Assembly: GCA_003415625.1 (NCBI GenBank)
Contig: PYIU01000006.1
Coordinates: 2,728,001-2,792,000 of the forward strand
Reading direction: 5' to 3'
DNA length: 64,000 nt
Source of the DNA: Aquanectria penicillioides
Taxonomy: Eukaryota; Ascomycota; Sordariomycetes; Hypocreales; Nectriaceae
Below the pieces are notes generated by a model. It was not told the DNA's origin, ran no database searches, and worked only from the letters and a program-made list of their open reading frames with translations. Made by a program: the position numbers and the translations under genes. Positions 13,801 through 26,313 of this stretch are shown in pieces (the first letter of the stretch is position 1; the number at the start of each line of letters is the position of its first letter).

Positions 13801-13898
13801 AACCTCGTTTACCGCCCCTTAGTCCTGCCGTCGCTTTCTTGTAGTCTCAACCATCAATCGTCTCCGGTCCCGCGGCTCCTCGCCAAATCGAAGCCTCC
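10848..13898. promoter_or_regulatory. Long intergenic region upstream of the myosin gene
   Basis: This 3.05 kb stretch contains the PGDH 3' end and the promoter and leader of the class V myosin gene. A palindromic ACCTAGGTACCTAGGT motif lies at about 12675-12690, and the final 600 bases are rich in C and CT runs. Several open frames (for example minus strand 11481-11903 and plus strand 13334-13822) have low-complexity or unrecognisable products, so I do not call them as genes. A long 5' leader or a non-coding transcript is possible but cannot be shown from sequence. Confidence 0.45.
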
Positions 13899-16800
13899 AT
13901 GGCATCGACTTACGATGTCGGCACGCGAGCGTGGCAGCCTGACGCCGCTGAGGGCTGGGTAGCCTCCGAGCTCGTCAACAAGATCGTCGAGGGTTCCAAA
14001 GTAAAGCTTGAATTCCAACTTGAGAATGGAGAGGTCAGTAATCCCCTGTCTTGGTGACCATCCTACACATTGGGCTTTCTTCAACTGACCTGGGTCTCTC
14101 TATCTAGACCAAGACTATCGAAGTCACCGTCGAGGGACTGCAGAGCGGCAATCATCCCGCCCTCCCCCCGCTTATGAACCCGACCATGCTTGAAGCTAGT
14201 GATGACCTCACAAATTTATCCCATCTCAACGAGCCCGCTGGTATGTCTGCCTCTATTAGCTTAGTACATACACATTGTAGCTTTGCGTCACGACTATGCA
14301 GGTGCTGACGACGTTTCCTACCAGTTCTGCAAGCGATTCGACTGCGGTATCTTCAGAAGGAAATATATACTTACAGTGGCATTGTCCTCATCGCCACTAA
14401 CCCTTTCGCACGAGTCGACTCTCTCTATGTGCCAGGCATGGTGCAAGTCTATGCAGGAAAGCAGAGAGCTACCCAGGCACCTCATCTGTTCGCCATTGCG
14501 GAGGAGGCCTTTATGTAGGACCCGCTTTGAACACTCTCATTAAATAACTCTCTGATACTGACTTGTTGTTTAGGGACATGATTAGAGATGATAAGAACCA
14601 GACCATCGTGGTTTCTGGAGAGTCTGGTGCTGGAAAGACTGTGAGCGCTAAGTATATTATGCGATACTTTGCCACCCGTGAAGCCCCCGACAACCCAGGT
14701 GCGCGGTCTAAACGTGGACACGAAACCATGAGTGAAACGGAAGAACAGATTCTCGCGACCAACCCTATCATGGAAGCGTTCGGCAATGCCAAGACAACAA
14801 GAAACGACAACTCTTCTCGATTTGGAAAGTACATCGAGATTATGTTTGATAAGAAGACGAACATTATTGGCGCTAAGATCCGAACTTACCTCTTGGAGCG
14901 CTCTCGTTTAGTTTTTCAGCCTCTCAAGGAGCGAAACTATCACATCTTCTACCAACTAGTTGCTGGTGCATCCGAGAAAGAGCGGCAAGATCTGAACATT
15001 TTGCCCATTGAGCAATTTGAGTACCTTAACCAAGGAAACTGTCCAAGCATTGACGGAGTGGATGACAAGGCTGAGTTCGAGGCCACCAAGAAGTCTTTGG
15101 GAACGATCGGAGTCTCAGAAGCTCAGCAGACTGAAATCTTCAAGCTCTTGGCAGGTCTTTTGCACCTTGGCAACGTGAAGATCACAGCATCGCGCAATGA
15201 TAGTGTGCTCGCGCCAACAGAGCCGTCCCTGGAACGTGCTTGCGAAATCCTCGGTGTCAATGCTGCCGAGTTCTCCAAGTGGATCGTCAAGAAGCAGCTC
15301 ATCACTCGTGGTGAGAAAATTACCTCCAACCTAAGTCAGGCTCAAGCCATTGTTGTTCGTGACTCCGTCGCCAAGTTTATCTATTCTAGCCTTTTCGATT
15401 GGCTGGTAGACATCATTAACCACAGCCTTGCTGCTGAGGAGGTTTTGAGTCGCGTTACTTCGTTTATTGGTGTCTTGGATATTTACGGTTTTGAGCATTT
15501 TGCCAAGAACTCTTTCGAGCAGTTCTGCATCAACTACGCGAACGAGAAGCTTCAGCAGGAATTTAACCAGCATGTCTTCAAGCTTGAGCAGGAGGAGTAT
15601 CTGAGAGAACAAATCGACTGGACTTTCATTGATTTCTCTGACAACCAGCCCTGCATTGATCTCATTGAGGGTAAAATGGGTATTCTCTCGTTGCTTGATG
15701 AAGAGTCCCGCCTTCCCATGGGTTCTGATGAGCAATTTGTCACCAAGCTTCACCACAACTACTCCTCTGACAAGCATAAATTTTACAAGAAGCCTCGATT
15801 TGGCAAGTCTGCTTTCACTGTTTGTCACTACGCCATCGACGTCACGTATGAGTCTGAGGGGTTCATCGAGAAGAACCGTGACACAGTCCCTGACGAACAT
15901 ATGGCCGTTCTTCGTGCCACCACCAACGGGTTCCTCAAGCAGGTCTTAGATGCTGCCTCGGCCGTGAGGGAAAAAGACGTCGCTTCATCATCTTCGAACG
16001 CTGTCAGGCCTGCCGGCGGGAGGAAGATCGGTGTGGCCGTGAACAGAAAGCCAACATTGGGTGGCATTTTCCGCTCGTCTCTAATTGAATTGATGAATAC
16101 CATCAACAATACGGATGTACATTACATCCGATGCATCAAACCCAATGAAGCAAAGGAAGCGTGGAAATTTGAGGGCCCCATGGTTCTCAGCCAGCTTCGT
16201 GCTTGCGGTGTCCTTGAGACGGTTCGTATTAGCACTGCGGGGTATCCTACTCGTTGGACCTACGAGGAATTTGCACTTCGGTATTACATGCTGGTGCATT
16301 CGAGCCAGTGGACGTCGGAGATTCGGGACATGGCTGATGCAATTTTGAAGAAAGCTCTGGGCACGAGTACTGGCAAAGGGCTGGACAAGTACCAGCTTGG
16401 TCTCACCAAGATTTTCTTCCGGGCGGGCATGCTTGCATTCCTCGAGAATCTCCGAACCACTCGCCTCAATGATTGCGCCATCATGATCCAGAAGAATTTG
16501 CGGGCCAAATACTATAGGCGCCGTTACCTGGAGGCTAGGGAGGCCGTGGTCCGAACTCAATCAGCTATCAGGGCTTGGCGGGCGAGAAAGGACGCCCAGG
16601 AACTGCGGACAATCAGGGCCGCTACTACAATCCAGAGAGTGTGGCGTGGTCAGAAACAACGCAAGAACTTCCTCCGTATTCGAAAAGACATGGTACTGTT
16701 CGAATCGGCGGCCAAGGGATACCTACGCAGGAAGAATATCATGGAAACGCGTCTGGGTAATGCCGCGCTTGTGATCCAGAGAGCGTGGCGGTCACGACAA

Positions 16801-19051
16801 CAACTCCGTTCTTGGAGACAATACCGTAGGAAGGTCGTCCTTATTCAGAGCCTCTGGCGTGGTAAGCGTGCTCGTCGAGACTACAAGAAGGTCCGAGAGG
16901 AGGCTCGTGATCTTAAGCAAATCTCGTACAAGCTTGAGAACAAGGTGGTTGAGCTCACCCAGTCCTTGGGTTCCATGAAAGAGAAAAACAAGAACTTGGC
17001 CTCTCAGGTTGAAAACTACGAGGGACAGATTAAGGCTTGGAAGAACCGTCACAACGCCTTGGAAGCCCGTACTAAGGAGTTACAGACCGAGGCAAACCAA
17101 GCCGGCATTGCCGTTGCTCGGCTTCAGGCGATGGAGGACGAAATGAAGAAGCTTCAGCAGGCCTTTGATGAATCAACTGCCAACATCAAAAGGATGCAGG
17201 AAGAGGAACGCGAGCTCAGAGAGTCTCTCCGCACGACAAGTTCAGAACTGGAAACGGCGAAGAGAACAAGCACCCAGCATGAGAAAGACAACATGAGCTT
17301 AAGACAAGAGCTTGAGGCACTTCGGGACGCTCTCGAGCTTGCGCGGAGGAACGCACCAGTTAATGGAGACTTAGCAAATGGTACTTCAGCTGTCGTACCA
17401 GCTGCCAGCGGTCTTATCAACCTGGTCTCTTCGAAGAAGCCTAAGCGCCGCAGTGCTGGTGCCGAGCCTCGCGAAGTGGATCGCTTCAGCGGTGCCTATA
17501 ACCCTCGACCCGTCTCAATGGCTGTCACCAGCACGGCTCATCGCCAGAACCTCTCTGGAACGACATATATCCCTGGTGTCGATAACATTGAGATGGAGCT
17601 TGAAGGGCTCCTTGCCGATGAAGATGGATTGAATGAGGAGGTGACCATGGGCCTAATTCGAAACCTCAAGATCCCATCCCCTAACACGACCCCCCCTCCT
17701 TCGGACAAAGAGGTCCTCTTCCCTTCATATCTCATTAATTTGGTTACTTCGGAGATGTGGAACAATGGCTTTGTCAAGGAATCTGAGCGCTTCCTTGCGA
17801 ATGTCATGCAGTCTATTCAACAGGAGGTCATGCAGCACGACGGTGACGAGGCTATCAATCCTGGGGCTTTCTGGCTATCCAACGTTCACGAAATGCTCTC
17901 TTTTGTGTTCTTGGCTGAGGACTGGTACGAGGCCCAGAAGTCGGATAACTATGAGTACGATCGCCTCCTAGAGATTGTCAAGCACGACCTTGAAAGTCTA
18001 GAGTTCAATATCTACCATACCTGGATGAAAGTGCTGAAGAAGAAGCTGCACAAGATGATAATTCCTGCCATCATCGAGTCCCAGTCGCTACCTGGCTTCG
18101 TTACCAACGAAAGTAGCCGGTTTCTGGGCAAACTTTTGCAATCGAATTCGACACCAGCGTATAGTATGGATAACCTACTCAGCTTGCTGAATAGCGTGTT
18201 CCGGGCGATGAAGGCCTACTACTTGGAGGACTCCATCATTACGCAGACTATTACCGAGCTCTTACGTCTCGTAGGTGTGACTGCGTTCAATGACCTATTG
18301 ATGCGGCGAAACTTCCTCTCCTGGAAGCGCGGCCTCCAGATCAACTACAATATCACGCGTATTGAAGAATGGTGTAAGAGCCATGATATGCCCGAAGGCA
18401 CCCTTCAGCTGGAGCACTTGATGGTCAGTTCTCCCTCTCCTGTCACATGCTGTGATGTGGGGTAGATTTGTGCTAACTAGCTTTTAGCAAGCCACGAAGC
18501 TTCTCCAACTAAAGAAGGCCACTCTCAATGACATTGAGATCATTCAGGACATCTGCTGGATGTGCGTTGCACTCTAAACCCTCTCCATCATGTGAAACAC
18601 AACTGACATGTATTAGGCTGTCACCTAATCAAATCCAGAAACTTTTGAACCAGTATCTAGTTGCTGATTATGAACAACCCATTAATGGAGAGATCATGAA
18701 GGCAGTGGCTTCGCGCGTCACTGAGAAGAGTGACGTGCTCCTCCTCCAGGCGGTTGACATGGATGACAGTGGGCCATATGAGATCGCCGAGCCTAGAGTT
18801 ATCACCGCCCTTGAGACATACACACCCTCTTGTAAGTGGCCGAAGTGAGAAGTAGCCGCACAGTACGCAAGAAGCTAACGATGCACGCGCCAGGGCTTCA
18901 AACTCCACGCCTGAAGAGACTGGCCGAGATTGTGTCAGCGCAGGCCATCGCGCAGCAGGAGAAACTGGACTACACTGACGGCGATGACTTTGACGAGCAA
19001 GACGAATTGGAGCGAGAAGAAGAAGATGATGATGTAGACGTTGAGCAGTAG
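13899..19051 (+). CDS. MYO2: Class V myosin heavy chain (cargo-transport motor)
   Basis: This is an actin-based motor that moves secretory vesicles and organelles to the hyphal tip. Seven exons (13899-14033, 14108-14240, 14325-14514, 14574-18423, 18488-18561, 18617-18831, 18894-19051) total 4,755 bases and 1,584 residues, the usual size for fungal myosin V. In order: an SH3-like N-terminal segment; a motor domain with P-loop GESGAGKT (residues 168-175), switch I NDNSSRFGK (about 229) and switch II DIYGFEHF (about 455); six IQ motifs from AIMIQKNLRAKYYRRR on, for calmodulin-type light chains; a heptad-rich coiled coil; and the DIL cargo-binding domain (SEMWNNGF through ETYTPSWLQ). The C-terminus is strikingly acidic (DEQDELEREEEDDDVD). 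The gene is preceded by a C/CT-rich leader. The three short 5' exons were placed by splice consensus and by the conserved N-terminus; the long fourth exon is certain. Confidence 0.96.
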
Positions 19052-19626
19052 ATGATTCCGCTGGACGATGGGCATGTCGAAGTCGATTGCACATAACGGA
19101 TAGAGGCCGCAACGTATTTTCAAGTTTTTGATGTCGAATTATCTGTGGCGACATGATCGAAGTGGATCTGGAGGACTTGACCTGGTCACAATTGCCATCT
19201 ATCCCGCGTACCTGAAACGCCCGCCATGTATCCAAGAAAAACGAAAATGTCCACTCTAACTCCACTCCCACTTGCCGCAAGCGAGGAGTGGTGAAAGGGC
19301 TGACCTTAATGTAAGATAAGAGAGACGATGGATGGATTGGAGAGGGAGAAGAGCACGATTTATTGTTAATGTTTCACACACGCCCGCCAGGCACATTGGC
19401 ACACCCTTGTGTAAAGCAAATGCAATCTTCGAAGTCTCATGGCATCAAAGACAATCTCTCTCGTCCGCTCATGACACACTGGGGTTTATTTACCAAACCG
19501 AGACTGAACCCCGAACCCCGATTGTCACATAAGTCTGGATCACCCACTAAGTTAAAGCATCTTGTCAAATCTCTGCCAGACTGATTCTACTGCACCATAT
19601 TGCATCGCAATCTGCGTAAGATCACA
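19052..19626. other. Intergenic region between MYO2 and the AK6 gene
   Basis: These 575 bases hold the myosin 3' untranslated region and the upstream region of the adenylate kinase 6 gene. An in-frame ATG at 19600 could extend the AK6 protein by nine residues, but those residues do not look conserved. Nothing else is visible. Confidence 0.5.
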
Positions 19627-20305
19627 ATGCGCAAGTCACCAAATATTATTGTGACGGGCACGCCTGGAGTCGGAAAGACCACCCATTGCGAGGCTCTTGC
19701 AGAGCGCTCAGGGTTGCGTCATTTGTCAGTGAATCAAGTGGTCAAGGACAAAGATTGTCATGAAGGATGGAGCGATGAATATCACAGCTGGATTGTTGAC
19801 GAGGACAAGGTGAGAGGGAGGGGTGCAGCAGGGTGCAGAAAGATTGAAAGGGGCTAACTAGGTCCGTTTCCTTTGAACCCACTAGCTCCTCGATGCAGTT
19901 GAGGACGATGTCAAAACTGGGGGTTGTATCATCGACTGGCACGCATGTGACCTTTTCCCCCGCAGCTGGGTTGATCTGGTTGTAGTGCTTCGCGTCGATT
20001 CATCGACCTTGTATGATCGACTCACAGCAAGGTTAGTTGGAAAGAGGGCAAGCAGGAGTGCACAGTGAGGTTTGAAATAATAGCATCTAACATCCTTTTC
20101 TTTCTCAATTAGCAGAAACTATCCCGAATCTAAGCTTCAGGAAAACCTCGATTCTGAAATTATGGAAGTTCTTCTCCAGGAAGCACGCGAAGCATTTGAT
20201 GAAGAAATTGTCATCGAATTGACCAGCAATGAATCTGATGAGATGGAATCAAACGTGGAACGAATTGAAGCATGGATCAGGCAGTGGAAGAAGGACCATG
20301 CATGA
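19627..20305 (+). CDS. FAP7: Adenylate kinase 6 / FAP7 (18S rRNA maturation ATPase)
   Basis: AK6/Fap7 is a nuclear P-loop NTPase with adenylate kinase activity. In yeast it works with Rps14 in the late cytoplasmic cleavage that makes mature 18S rRNA. Exons are 19627-19809, 19886-20031 and 20116-20305; the 519 bases give 172 residues, the same length as human AK6. Seen: Walker A GTPGVGKT (residues 11-18), a short NMP-binding part (NQVVKD), a GCIIDWHACDLFP strand equivalent to the Walker B region, the LTARNYPESKLQENLDSEIM LID-like segment, and an acidic ESDEMESNVE stretch. The third exon begins after AGCAG, which restores the conserved TARNYPE join. I chose the ATG at 19627 over the in-frame one at 19600 because family members start a few residues before the P-loop strand. 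It lies 575 bases downstream of the myosin gene and 395 bases upstream of the ITPA gene, all in the same direction. Confidence 0.94.
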
Positions 20306-20700
20306 TTTCGTCTCCTGATGCATAGATTGTGCACGGGAAAAAAAGAAAAACATAGGAGGAAGAAGAAAGAACAGGCCTTTCTTAATTGACGTGGATAAAA
20401 CTACTCCATGGTTATCTTGCATGGGTTCCTTAAGAAAAAAGTCACCTTGATGAGGAAGTAAATGCGACACTGCTGGTCTTGGTGCTGGTAGCCGCGTCTG
20501 TCATTCCTGTTCGCCTACCCCGAAAAATGCATACATAGCTTCCCTGGGTTAAACGTGTGCGTTATCCCGCTTGGAAGGGCTTTGCGGTGTGGAGTCACAC
20601 AGACAAAAATAGTCACTTTTCATCTTCACCTTCGGTCGATTGCAAGACGAAATTCTACCAGTCATTCACAGCCACGTAGTTAAGATTTGAATCCATCAAA
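20306..20700. promoter_or_regulatory. Intergenic region upstream of the ITPA gene
   Basis: The 395 bases contain the end of the AK6 transcript, with purine runs around 20338-20370, and the ITPA promoter and leader. The ATG follows ATCAAA. No other feature is seen. Confidence 0.4.
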
Positions 20701-21642
20701 ATGGCCCCCGTCGTTAATTTCATTTCTAGCAACGCGAACAAATTGCGCGAAGTCAAAGCTATTCTTGAACCTGAAATTGAGGTTCAGAGCCAGTCTCTAG
20801 ATTTAGACGAAGTCCAGGGCAACCTCGAGGAGGTGACCGAGTCGAAATGCCGCAGGGCAGCAGAGATCGTAGGAATATTCTCCTCCTTAGTTTCAAATTC
20901 TCTAAATTCATTATTATTTTAGGTCCAAGGCCCTGTCCTTGTCGAAGATACGGCGCTATGCTATACCGCCCTCAAGGGACTCCCTGGTCCGTACATGTAT
21001 GTATACGAATTACCATTCCCCCTTCTCGCTCCCAAAAAAGGAGAGGGAAAAAAAAAGGAAAGAATGAGAACGGGGTATATTGAAAAGATCAACTTCAAGG
21101 AATACAATTTGTCCTCACGATCTATTGCTGACATTGTCCAGAAAATGGTTTCTAGTTTCCCTTGGACACGAGGGTTTGAACAACCTTCTGGCAGCATACA
21201 CCGATAAGTCTGCCGAGGCCGTCTGCACTTTTGGTTATTGTGCAGGACCCGGTAATGAAGTCATTCTTTTCCAAGGCCGTTGTCCAGTATGTTCCCCCAT
21301 TGCCCACACTCTAAATTCCTCTTGTTGACGATTCTCGCAGGGCAAGATTGTGCCTCCTAGAGGACCTGGTGATTTTGGTATTTGCCCAAAGTGCGTTTGG
21401 TGTCGACGGTAAAGAGCTAATTACTACCTGTATCTAGGATGGGATGCTATTTTCGAACACGAAGGCCAAACGTATGTAATCTCCCATTTCTACAAATTGA
21501 ATTGGAAGTAAAAGAAAGGAAAATACTGACAACTGGTAGATTCGCCGAGATGGAAAAAGCAGAGAAAAACAAGATCTCTCATCGAAGCCTTGCTTTAGCT
21601 AAGCTTCGTGCATGGTTTAAAAAGCAACAGACAGCACTTTAG
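20701..21642 (+). CDS. HAM1: Inosine triphosphate pyrophosphatase (HAM1/ITPA)
   Basis: The enzyme hydrolyses non-canonical purine triphosphates (ITP, dITP, XTP) to monophosphates and pyrophosphate, keeping deaminated bases out of nucleic acids. Six exons (20701-20868, 20923-20996, 21142-21286, 21341-21377, 21438-21471, 21540-21642) total 561 bases and 186 residues, the normal family length. Family motifs are visible in order: SSNANKLRE (residues 9-17), [43 protein letters not shown], and the closing [10 protein letters not shown]. The first segment after the start is the typical beta strand VVNFISSN. Intron 2 is longer than the rest (145 bp) and A-rich. The gene converges on the ZUP1-type gene, whose stop lies 121 bases downstream on the other strand. 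Confidence 0.95.
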
Positions 21643-21763
21643 ATATCCAAAACATGCGATCAAGTTGCTACAAGATGCCAGAAGCGGATGGTGTCAAGCT
21701 GTTTTTTTGGGGAAGGAATTTGATCAGTCCTTTTACTATGCAAGGGGACAGTTTGTGGCCTTA

Positions 21764-23553
21764 CTAAAGAACCTCGAATGCGTTGTGTTTGCGAAGGTAG
21801 TGTGCCCCACGACGATAAGGCTGTACTGCTTCATCGACCGTTGATAACTTATGACGAAAGACTTTGCCCACAAGCTGCTTGATCCTTGTAGAGTCACGAA
21901 AACTAGGATCAAAGACTAGAAGGTTGAATTCGCCATCCACCTGTCGCTCAAAGCCTACGATAGTCAATGAATGGCCTTGGCACCTTAGTTAACAAGAATG
22001 AACCCCTACAAGTTGCATGTGATCTTACCTGGGTGCTGGAAGTAGATGGGTGGAAGTCCAGTGAGATGGATTCTGGCTTCCACATCTACCACGCCGCTTT
22101 GAAAATACTTTTCAGTGGCTCGAAATAAGAGCTCCATGGCTTTGCCGCGCTCTTTGTCTTTAAATGCCTGGACAGAGCACCTGATCGCAGCACTAATCAG
22201 CCATGATGATGAATGTGCGGCGTGAAACTTGTATCCACTCACGGTATTGTTAAACTGCAAAAAACCGCTTGCGCCTGTTTCAATTTGCCATTAGGGGAAC
22301 GTAGTTAATGTTGAGTCAGAATTGAGTATCCATACCTCAGGTGTGCCGATATATTTGCGGGTTCCTTTGACGCCCCCAGTTTCGATCCGGCCTTGAGTGT
22401 TGAATCCCATATCCCAAGCGTTTTCGATGAGATCTTGTATCTCGAAGATTGACGGGAACATGGGTCCAAAAAGTTCCGACCCGGTGGATTGTGCCCCAAT
22501 AATATGGGAGATAAGCATTTGAATGTTCCGATATCCACAGAAGCCTCCTGTCGCTTGATGTTAGCTGTATAGCGCAGAGTCTTTGAGCGTTATTTTCACT
22601 GCATATACACACCTTCACGACGTAGTTTGGACACGTGCTGCACTTCCGGGTGACATAAATATGCATATTGTGTAGTTGGACTTTGCTCAAGCAGTTGACC
22701 AAGAACCGGCAATACACCTAAAGAGACATGTCAGACTTAGGCCAATGTATTGTGCGAAGCATAAATTGTGGTCTCACCACTATTAATGACTTGTCCTTCT
22801 TGATGGAGTAGCTCCATAAGCCACGGTGGCATTTGCCTCTCGTGTGCGAATCTTCCGAGTTCGGATTTCTGCGCCCCTATTCATCAGCCATCCATCCCGC
22901 GTAGAGCACAAAGGCAAAAGTACAAACCCCCAAACGAATCAACTGTCGGGATTTACTCGCGGGTTGAGCTGCGTGAGGGGCCTCTTTGATGCCACTGGCA
23001 TGACTTTCAGAGACTAGATCGGATGAAGGCAGCCTTTTCGACTTGTGGCGAGTTCGATGATTCGAGTCTCTGCTACTCTGTGGTTTCTGTCCTCCAAAGA
23101 AGGCTCTCCAAGCTTGAATAGTAGCGCTTTGCTTCTCATGTTTTCGCCTTTGGGTATCGTCCCGCTTCTTGTTAGATTCTCTCACAGATGGTTCTGGGGC
23201 AACAGGCTGCTGCTCTGCTGCATCCATGCCATCGTCTCTAGCTTCAAGATCATGAAGCTCAAGATGAAACGCCAACTCACACTGGAGAACCATTTCACCG
23301 CAGGCGTCTTGAGGGCATGCTACTGAATTCTCTCTAAGAACAAAGGGTGAGTGTCCGTCAGGATGGTGCGTTTCGATATGCTGAATTGATTTGTTAGCAA
23401 AAAGCTCAGTAGTAGATTTGTTAGGGGCCTGAAGCTCACTAAGAGCAAATCATATCCCCCTTCACTAGGTTTGAAACCGCAAAAGGGGCAACTGGCGATT
23501 GAGTCGGGTCGACCATGGTAGCTTGAGAGATTGTGGTGCCTGGTGCATTCCAC
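21764..23553 (-). CDS. ZUP1: ZUP1/UFSP-type C78 peptidase with N-terminal zinc finger (5' end unresolved)
   Basis: The product belongs to peptidase family C78. ZUP1/Mug105 members are deubiquitinases selective for Lys63-linked chains and act in genome maintenance. Minus-strand exons are ?-23440, 23380-22928, 22868-22778, 22717-22613, 22547-22336, 22274-22243, 22180-22029 and 21975-21764. From 23380 on they sum to 419 codons in perfect phase. A C2H2 finger straddles the first intron (SCPFCGF, then LLL joined to HIETHHPDG). The catalytic Cys is in GGFCGYRNIQML (codon 22539-22537), the His in GHSLTIVGFE (codon 21973-21971) and the Asp in LLVFDPSF. The reading frame is open upstream to about 23553 but has no ATG, so the start must come from an upstream exon. 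One phase-consistent possibility is an exon beginning near 23857 with donor AGGTATGT, joined after CATGAG. I could not confirm it. Confidence 0.88.
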
Positions 23554-23857
23554 AGCTCATGGGTATCAGGGCTGGTTTGGGGGCATAGGCGAGAGGGCAT
23601 GAGACCAGGGTAGGTTGCAAAGAGGTACAATTGGGACTCCGTTCTCAAGCAGGTTTGGTTTTTCGAGATAGGAGGATGAGAGTTGAAGTGCCTTGAAGGA
23701 AGAAGGTTGGCGTGGTTGTGAGGCGGATGACCTGCGGCTCAGACACCCGCGCACGTACACACTTTCACACCAGCAAAGCAGTACATACCTGCATTTTGTC
23801 CCACCGATGCCGCCCAATTCTGTTTGCAGGGCAAGACAAGGCAATTACGAGATGTTG

Positions 23858-24730
23858 AGAATAGCATGAATCAGGGAAATAGTTGCGCTCCACTGCGAAA
23901 TCTTTGAGTTTTGGCAACGTAGTCTTGTATGAAAAATCACCCCCTTTTGCAAATTAAAAAATCAAGGAGATTATCTTTCCATTGCTTGGAGTCGGGGGTA
24001 CGAGCATCTGTATTTACAAATCGACACATCTGAAGCGCATTACTGGAGGCGCATATGTATGTAGATATCAATAATTATGCTTGATCTGAAGCAAGCGTGA
24101 TGCAAGGGCTGCCGAAACAGGCTAGACTAGTCTGTTGTTCATGGCCATTCACATGATGATGCCATACTTGTCACCCTATGACGGCCAGTTGTTGAAATGG
24201 CATAATGCGTTAATTGCTCTGCACTGTTGGAGCGTTCCACTTTTGCTAGTATTATTAACACCAGTACTGCCAGAAATGATAAGGTTCTTTTCGTCCCAGT
24301 ACGATATTCAACGACCCGGCCAGCTCATGGTACCGGTAAGTAAGATTATCTATAAACATAAGCCAGACTATCAAATACCCGTACCGTTTCCTCTAGTACT
24401 TGTCACATGGGTTTGCTAACTTGTGCTGAGAGTTCTCCAAAAATGACTCGGAGATTGTGGTTTGTCCCAAGGTGTGTTCTGCTGCACGGCAGCTGGGCAA
24501 GTGCTTGGTACAATGCAAACATATCAATATCACCCTACACCGCCGCATGAGAATGCCAATGCGCAGTATGTGTCCTTTAACCCTAGGCGGTAATTCTCTA
24601 ACAAACTTGACCCGGCTCCGTGGGATGTCTTGGTGATGTGTCGGCTCTGAGCCTCCACCAACGTAAAGATGGAACTCTAATAGAAATCGAGGTAGTCTGA
24701 CGACCAAATGGCTTGGGATTCGCCATGGGT
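23858..24730. other. Intergenic region between the ZUP1 and RHEB genes
   Basis: This stretch lies upstream of the ZUP1-type gene and downstream of the Rheb gene. It is somewhat AT-richer than its neighbours. The open frames here (for example plus strand 24135-24419) show no recognisable domain. It should contain the ZUP1 promoter and the Rheb 3' end. Confidence 0.45.
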
Positions 24731-25495
24731 TTACATAAGATGGCAATTGCCCTTCTCTGGAGCCTCCCCAGGGTTCTGGGACTTCTCGATCTGAGCAATG
24801 AGGAGCTCGAACGCCTTGCTGACGTTCTCATTATATCGTGCACTTGCTTCGGTCCAACCACACTGGATCCTCTCAGACACCTTCTGCCCATCCTCTGGCG
24901 TGACCTGGCGCTGCTCGGGGCGGAGATCACTCTTGTTACCAACGATAACGATGGGGACTGATTCGGTGCCCTAAAAAGATAGAATTTATTGTCAGCGAAC
25001 CTGCACTATCCCTCTCATCCGCATTCAAACCGAGCAAGGAATTTGCTAGTCCCAGGGAAGCACCTACTAGGTGACTAAGGATCTTTTCCCGGATAACTTG
25101 AACCATTTCAAATGAAGGCAGGGACGATACGGAATACACAAGCATGTATCCATGAATGCCTATAAAGTGCTTTGAGTTGAGGATGCTGTACTCGTCTTGA
25201 CCAGCGGTGTCGACAATTTCAGTCGAGAAGTCCTGGCCCTTGTGACGGATCGTTTTGCTAAAGGTATTTTCAATAGTCGGATAGTAGCTATCGACGAAAT
25301 GCCCATCCACGAATCGTACGGCTAGAGATGATTTGCCTGCCCACAAGTCAGCCTCTGTCCTTACAATGGAGAGAAGGACTATCACACGTCTACACCTATT
25401 GAGGGAGGGAAGGGTGCTAGTTGCGTTAAGAAAGGAAACGTACCGACAGAGCGACTGCCAACAATAGCAATCTTTCTCTGCTTGGGAGAGGGCAT
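24731..25495 (-). CDS. RHB1: Rheb small GTPase (TORC1 activator)
   Basis: This is a Ras-superfamily GTPase of the Rheb family, which activates TOR complex 1 and, in fungi, influences arginine/lysine uptake. Minus-strand exons are 25495-25444, 25336-25068 and 24970-24731; the 561 bases give 186 residues (Rheb is about 184). Motifs: G1 GSRSVGKSS with Arg15 in the place where Ras has Gly12, a Rheb hallmark; effector loop YYPTIENTF; G3 DTAGQDEY; G4 GNKSDL; G5 ETSAR-like TEASAR. The C-terminus is CHLM, a farnesylation CaaX box. The start ATG is the only one before the conserved KIAIVGSRS strand. The two introns are 107 and 97 bp. It is followed on the same strand by the ZUP1-type gene. Confidence 0.96.
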
Positions 25496-26313
25496 TGCGA
25501 TTTTGGAACGACTGCGATGGCGCAGCCGCGGCGGTGAAACGAAGCTAGGTGGCGAATGACGACGCTTCTAGGTAGGAATAGTTTGACTTGCTGGCAAGTA
25601 GCAAGCGCTTTGATCGGACTACTTGAGGCGGTTGGCAAGCTATCGCAGGATTGATGCCGTTGTGCTTGTATGCACTGGCAGTCTGTATGCTGTATGCGAT
25701 ATGCTGGTTGCTGGTGCTGATGCCAGGTGCAGCGGGTGTCAAGTCAGGACCGGAGCCATGTGCGTCTTGGGACTGTCTCCTCCCCACTCAACACTCAGTC
25801 CCCTCCATCCTCCCCTTGCATCATCTTCTTACGCTAGGTAGGTAGGTACCTTCGGGAGTGAGAGTCCCAAGTCGTCTAGGGTGTACTCGGTGGCGCAGCC
25901 CCACCAGGCACTTATATAAGCATAGATTCCTCACGTTCCTCGACTTGGCAACAGTGATGGAGTCCTGTTAGACGGTATGCATTTAGTGAATGCCATTGTC
26001 CATTCTGCACAAAACACGAGATCCATGCGCAGCAATATTTAGTCAAATTTGATACGTCCAACTCACAAGATGTTGCAATTATTCACCGTCTTCATTGACT
26101 TTCAGTTGGTATAATGGAAGTGGTGTTGGTTTTGGACAATGTCAATACGTATCCGAAGCAAGACTTCAAACCCGACTCCTCCTTTGACCTTCTCACTGCT
26201 CTACACTGTGGTCAACCTCACACAATAGGTCCAATAGAGAAATGAAGGGCACAAAGAAAGCACAGCAGTCATATACCCCTATTTAAGGTGACACTGATAT
26301 CTATATTCTCTTG
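25496..26313. other. Intergenic region between RHEB and WAPL
   Basis: These 818 bases are upstream of Rheb and downstream of the WAPL-like gene, both on the minus strand. A TAGGTAGGTAGGTACC motif lies at about 25835-25850. I see no gene or RNA. Confidence 0.45.

Noticed and set aside
24135..24419. 94-codon plus-strand open frame with hydrophobic stretches
   Set aside because: No family match by eye, no supporting splice structure; probably chance in AT-rich intergenic DNA.
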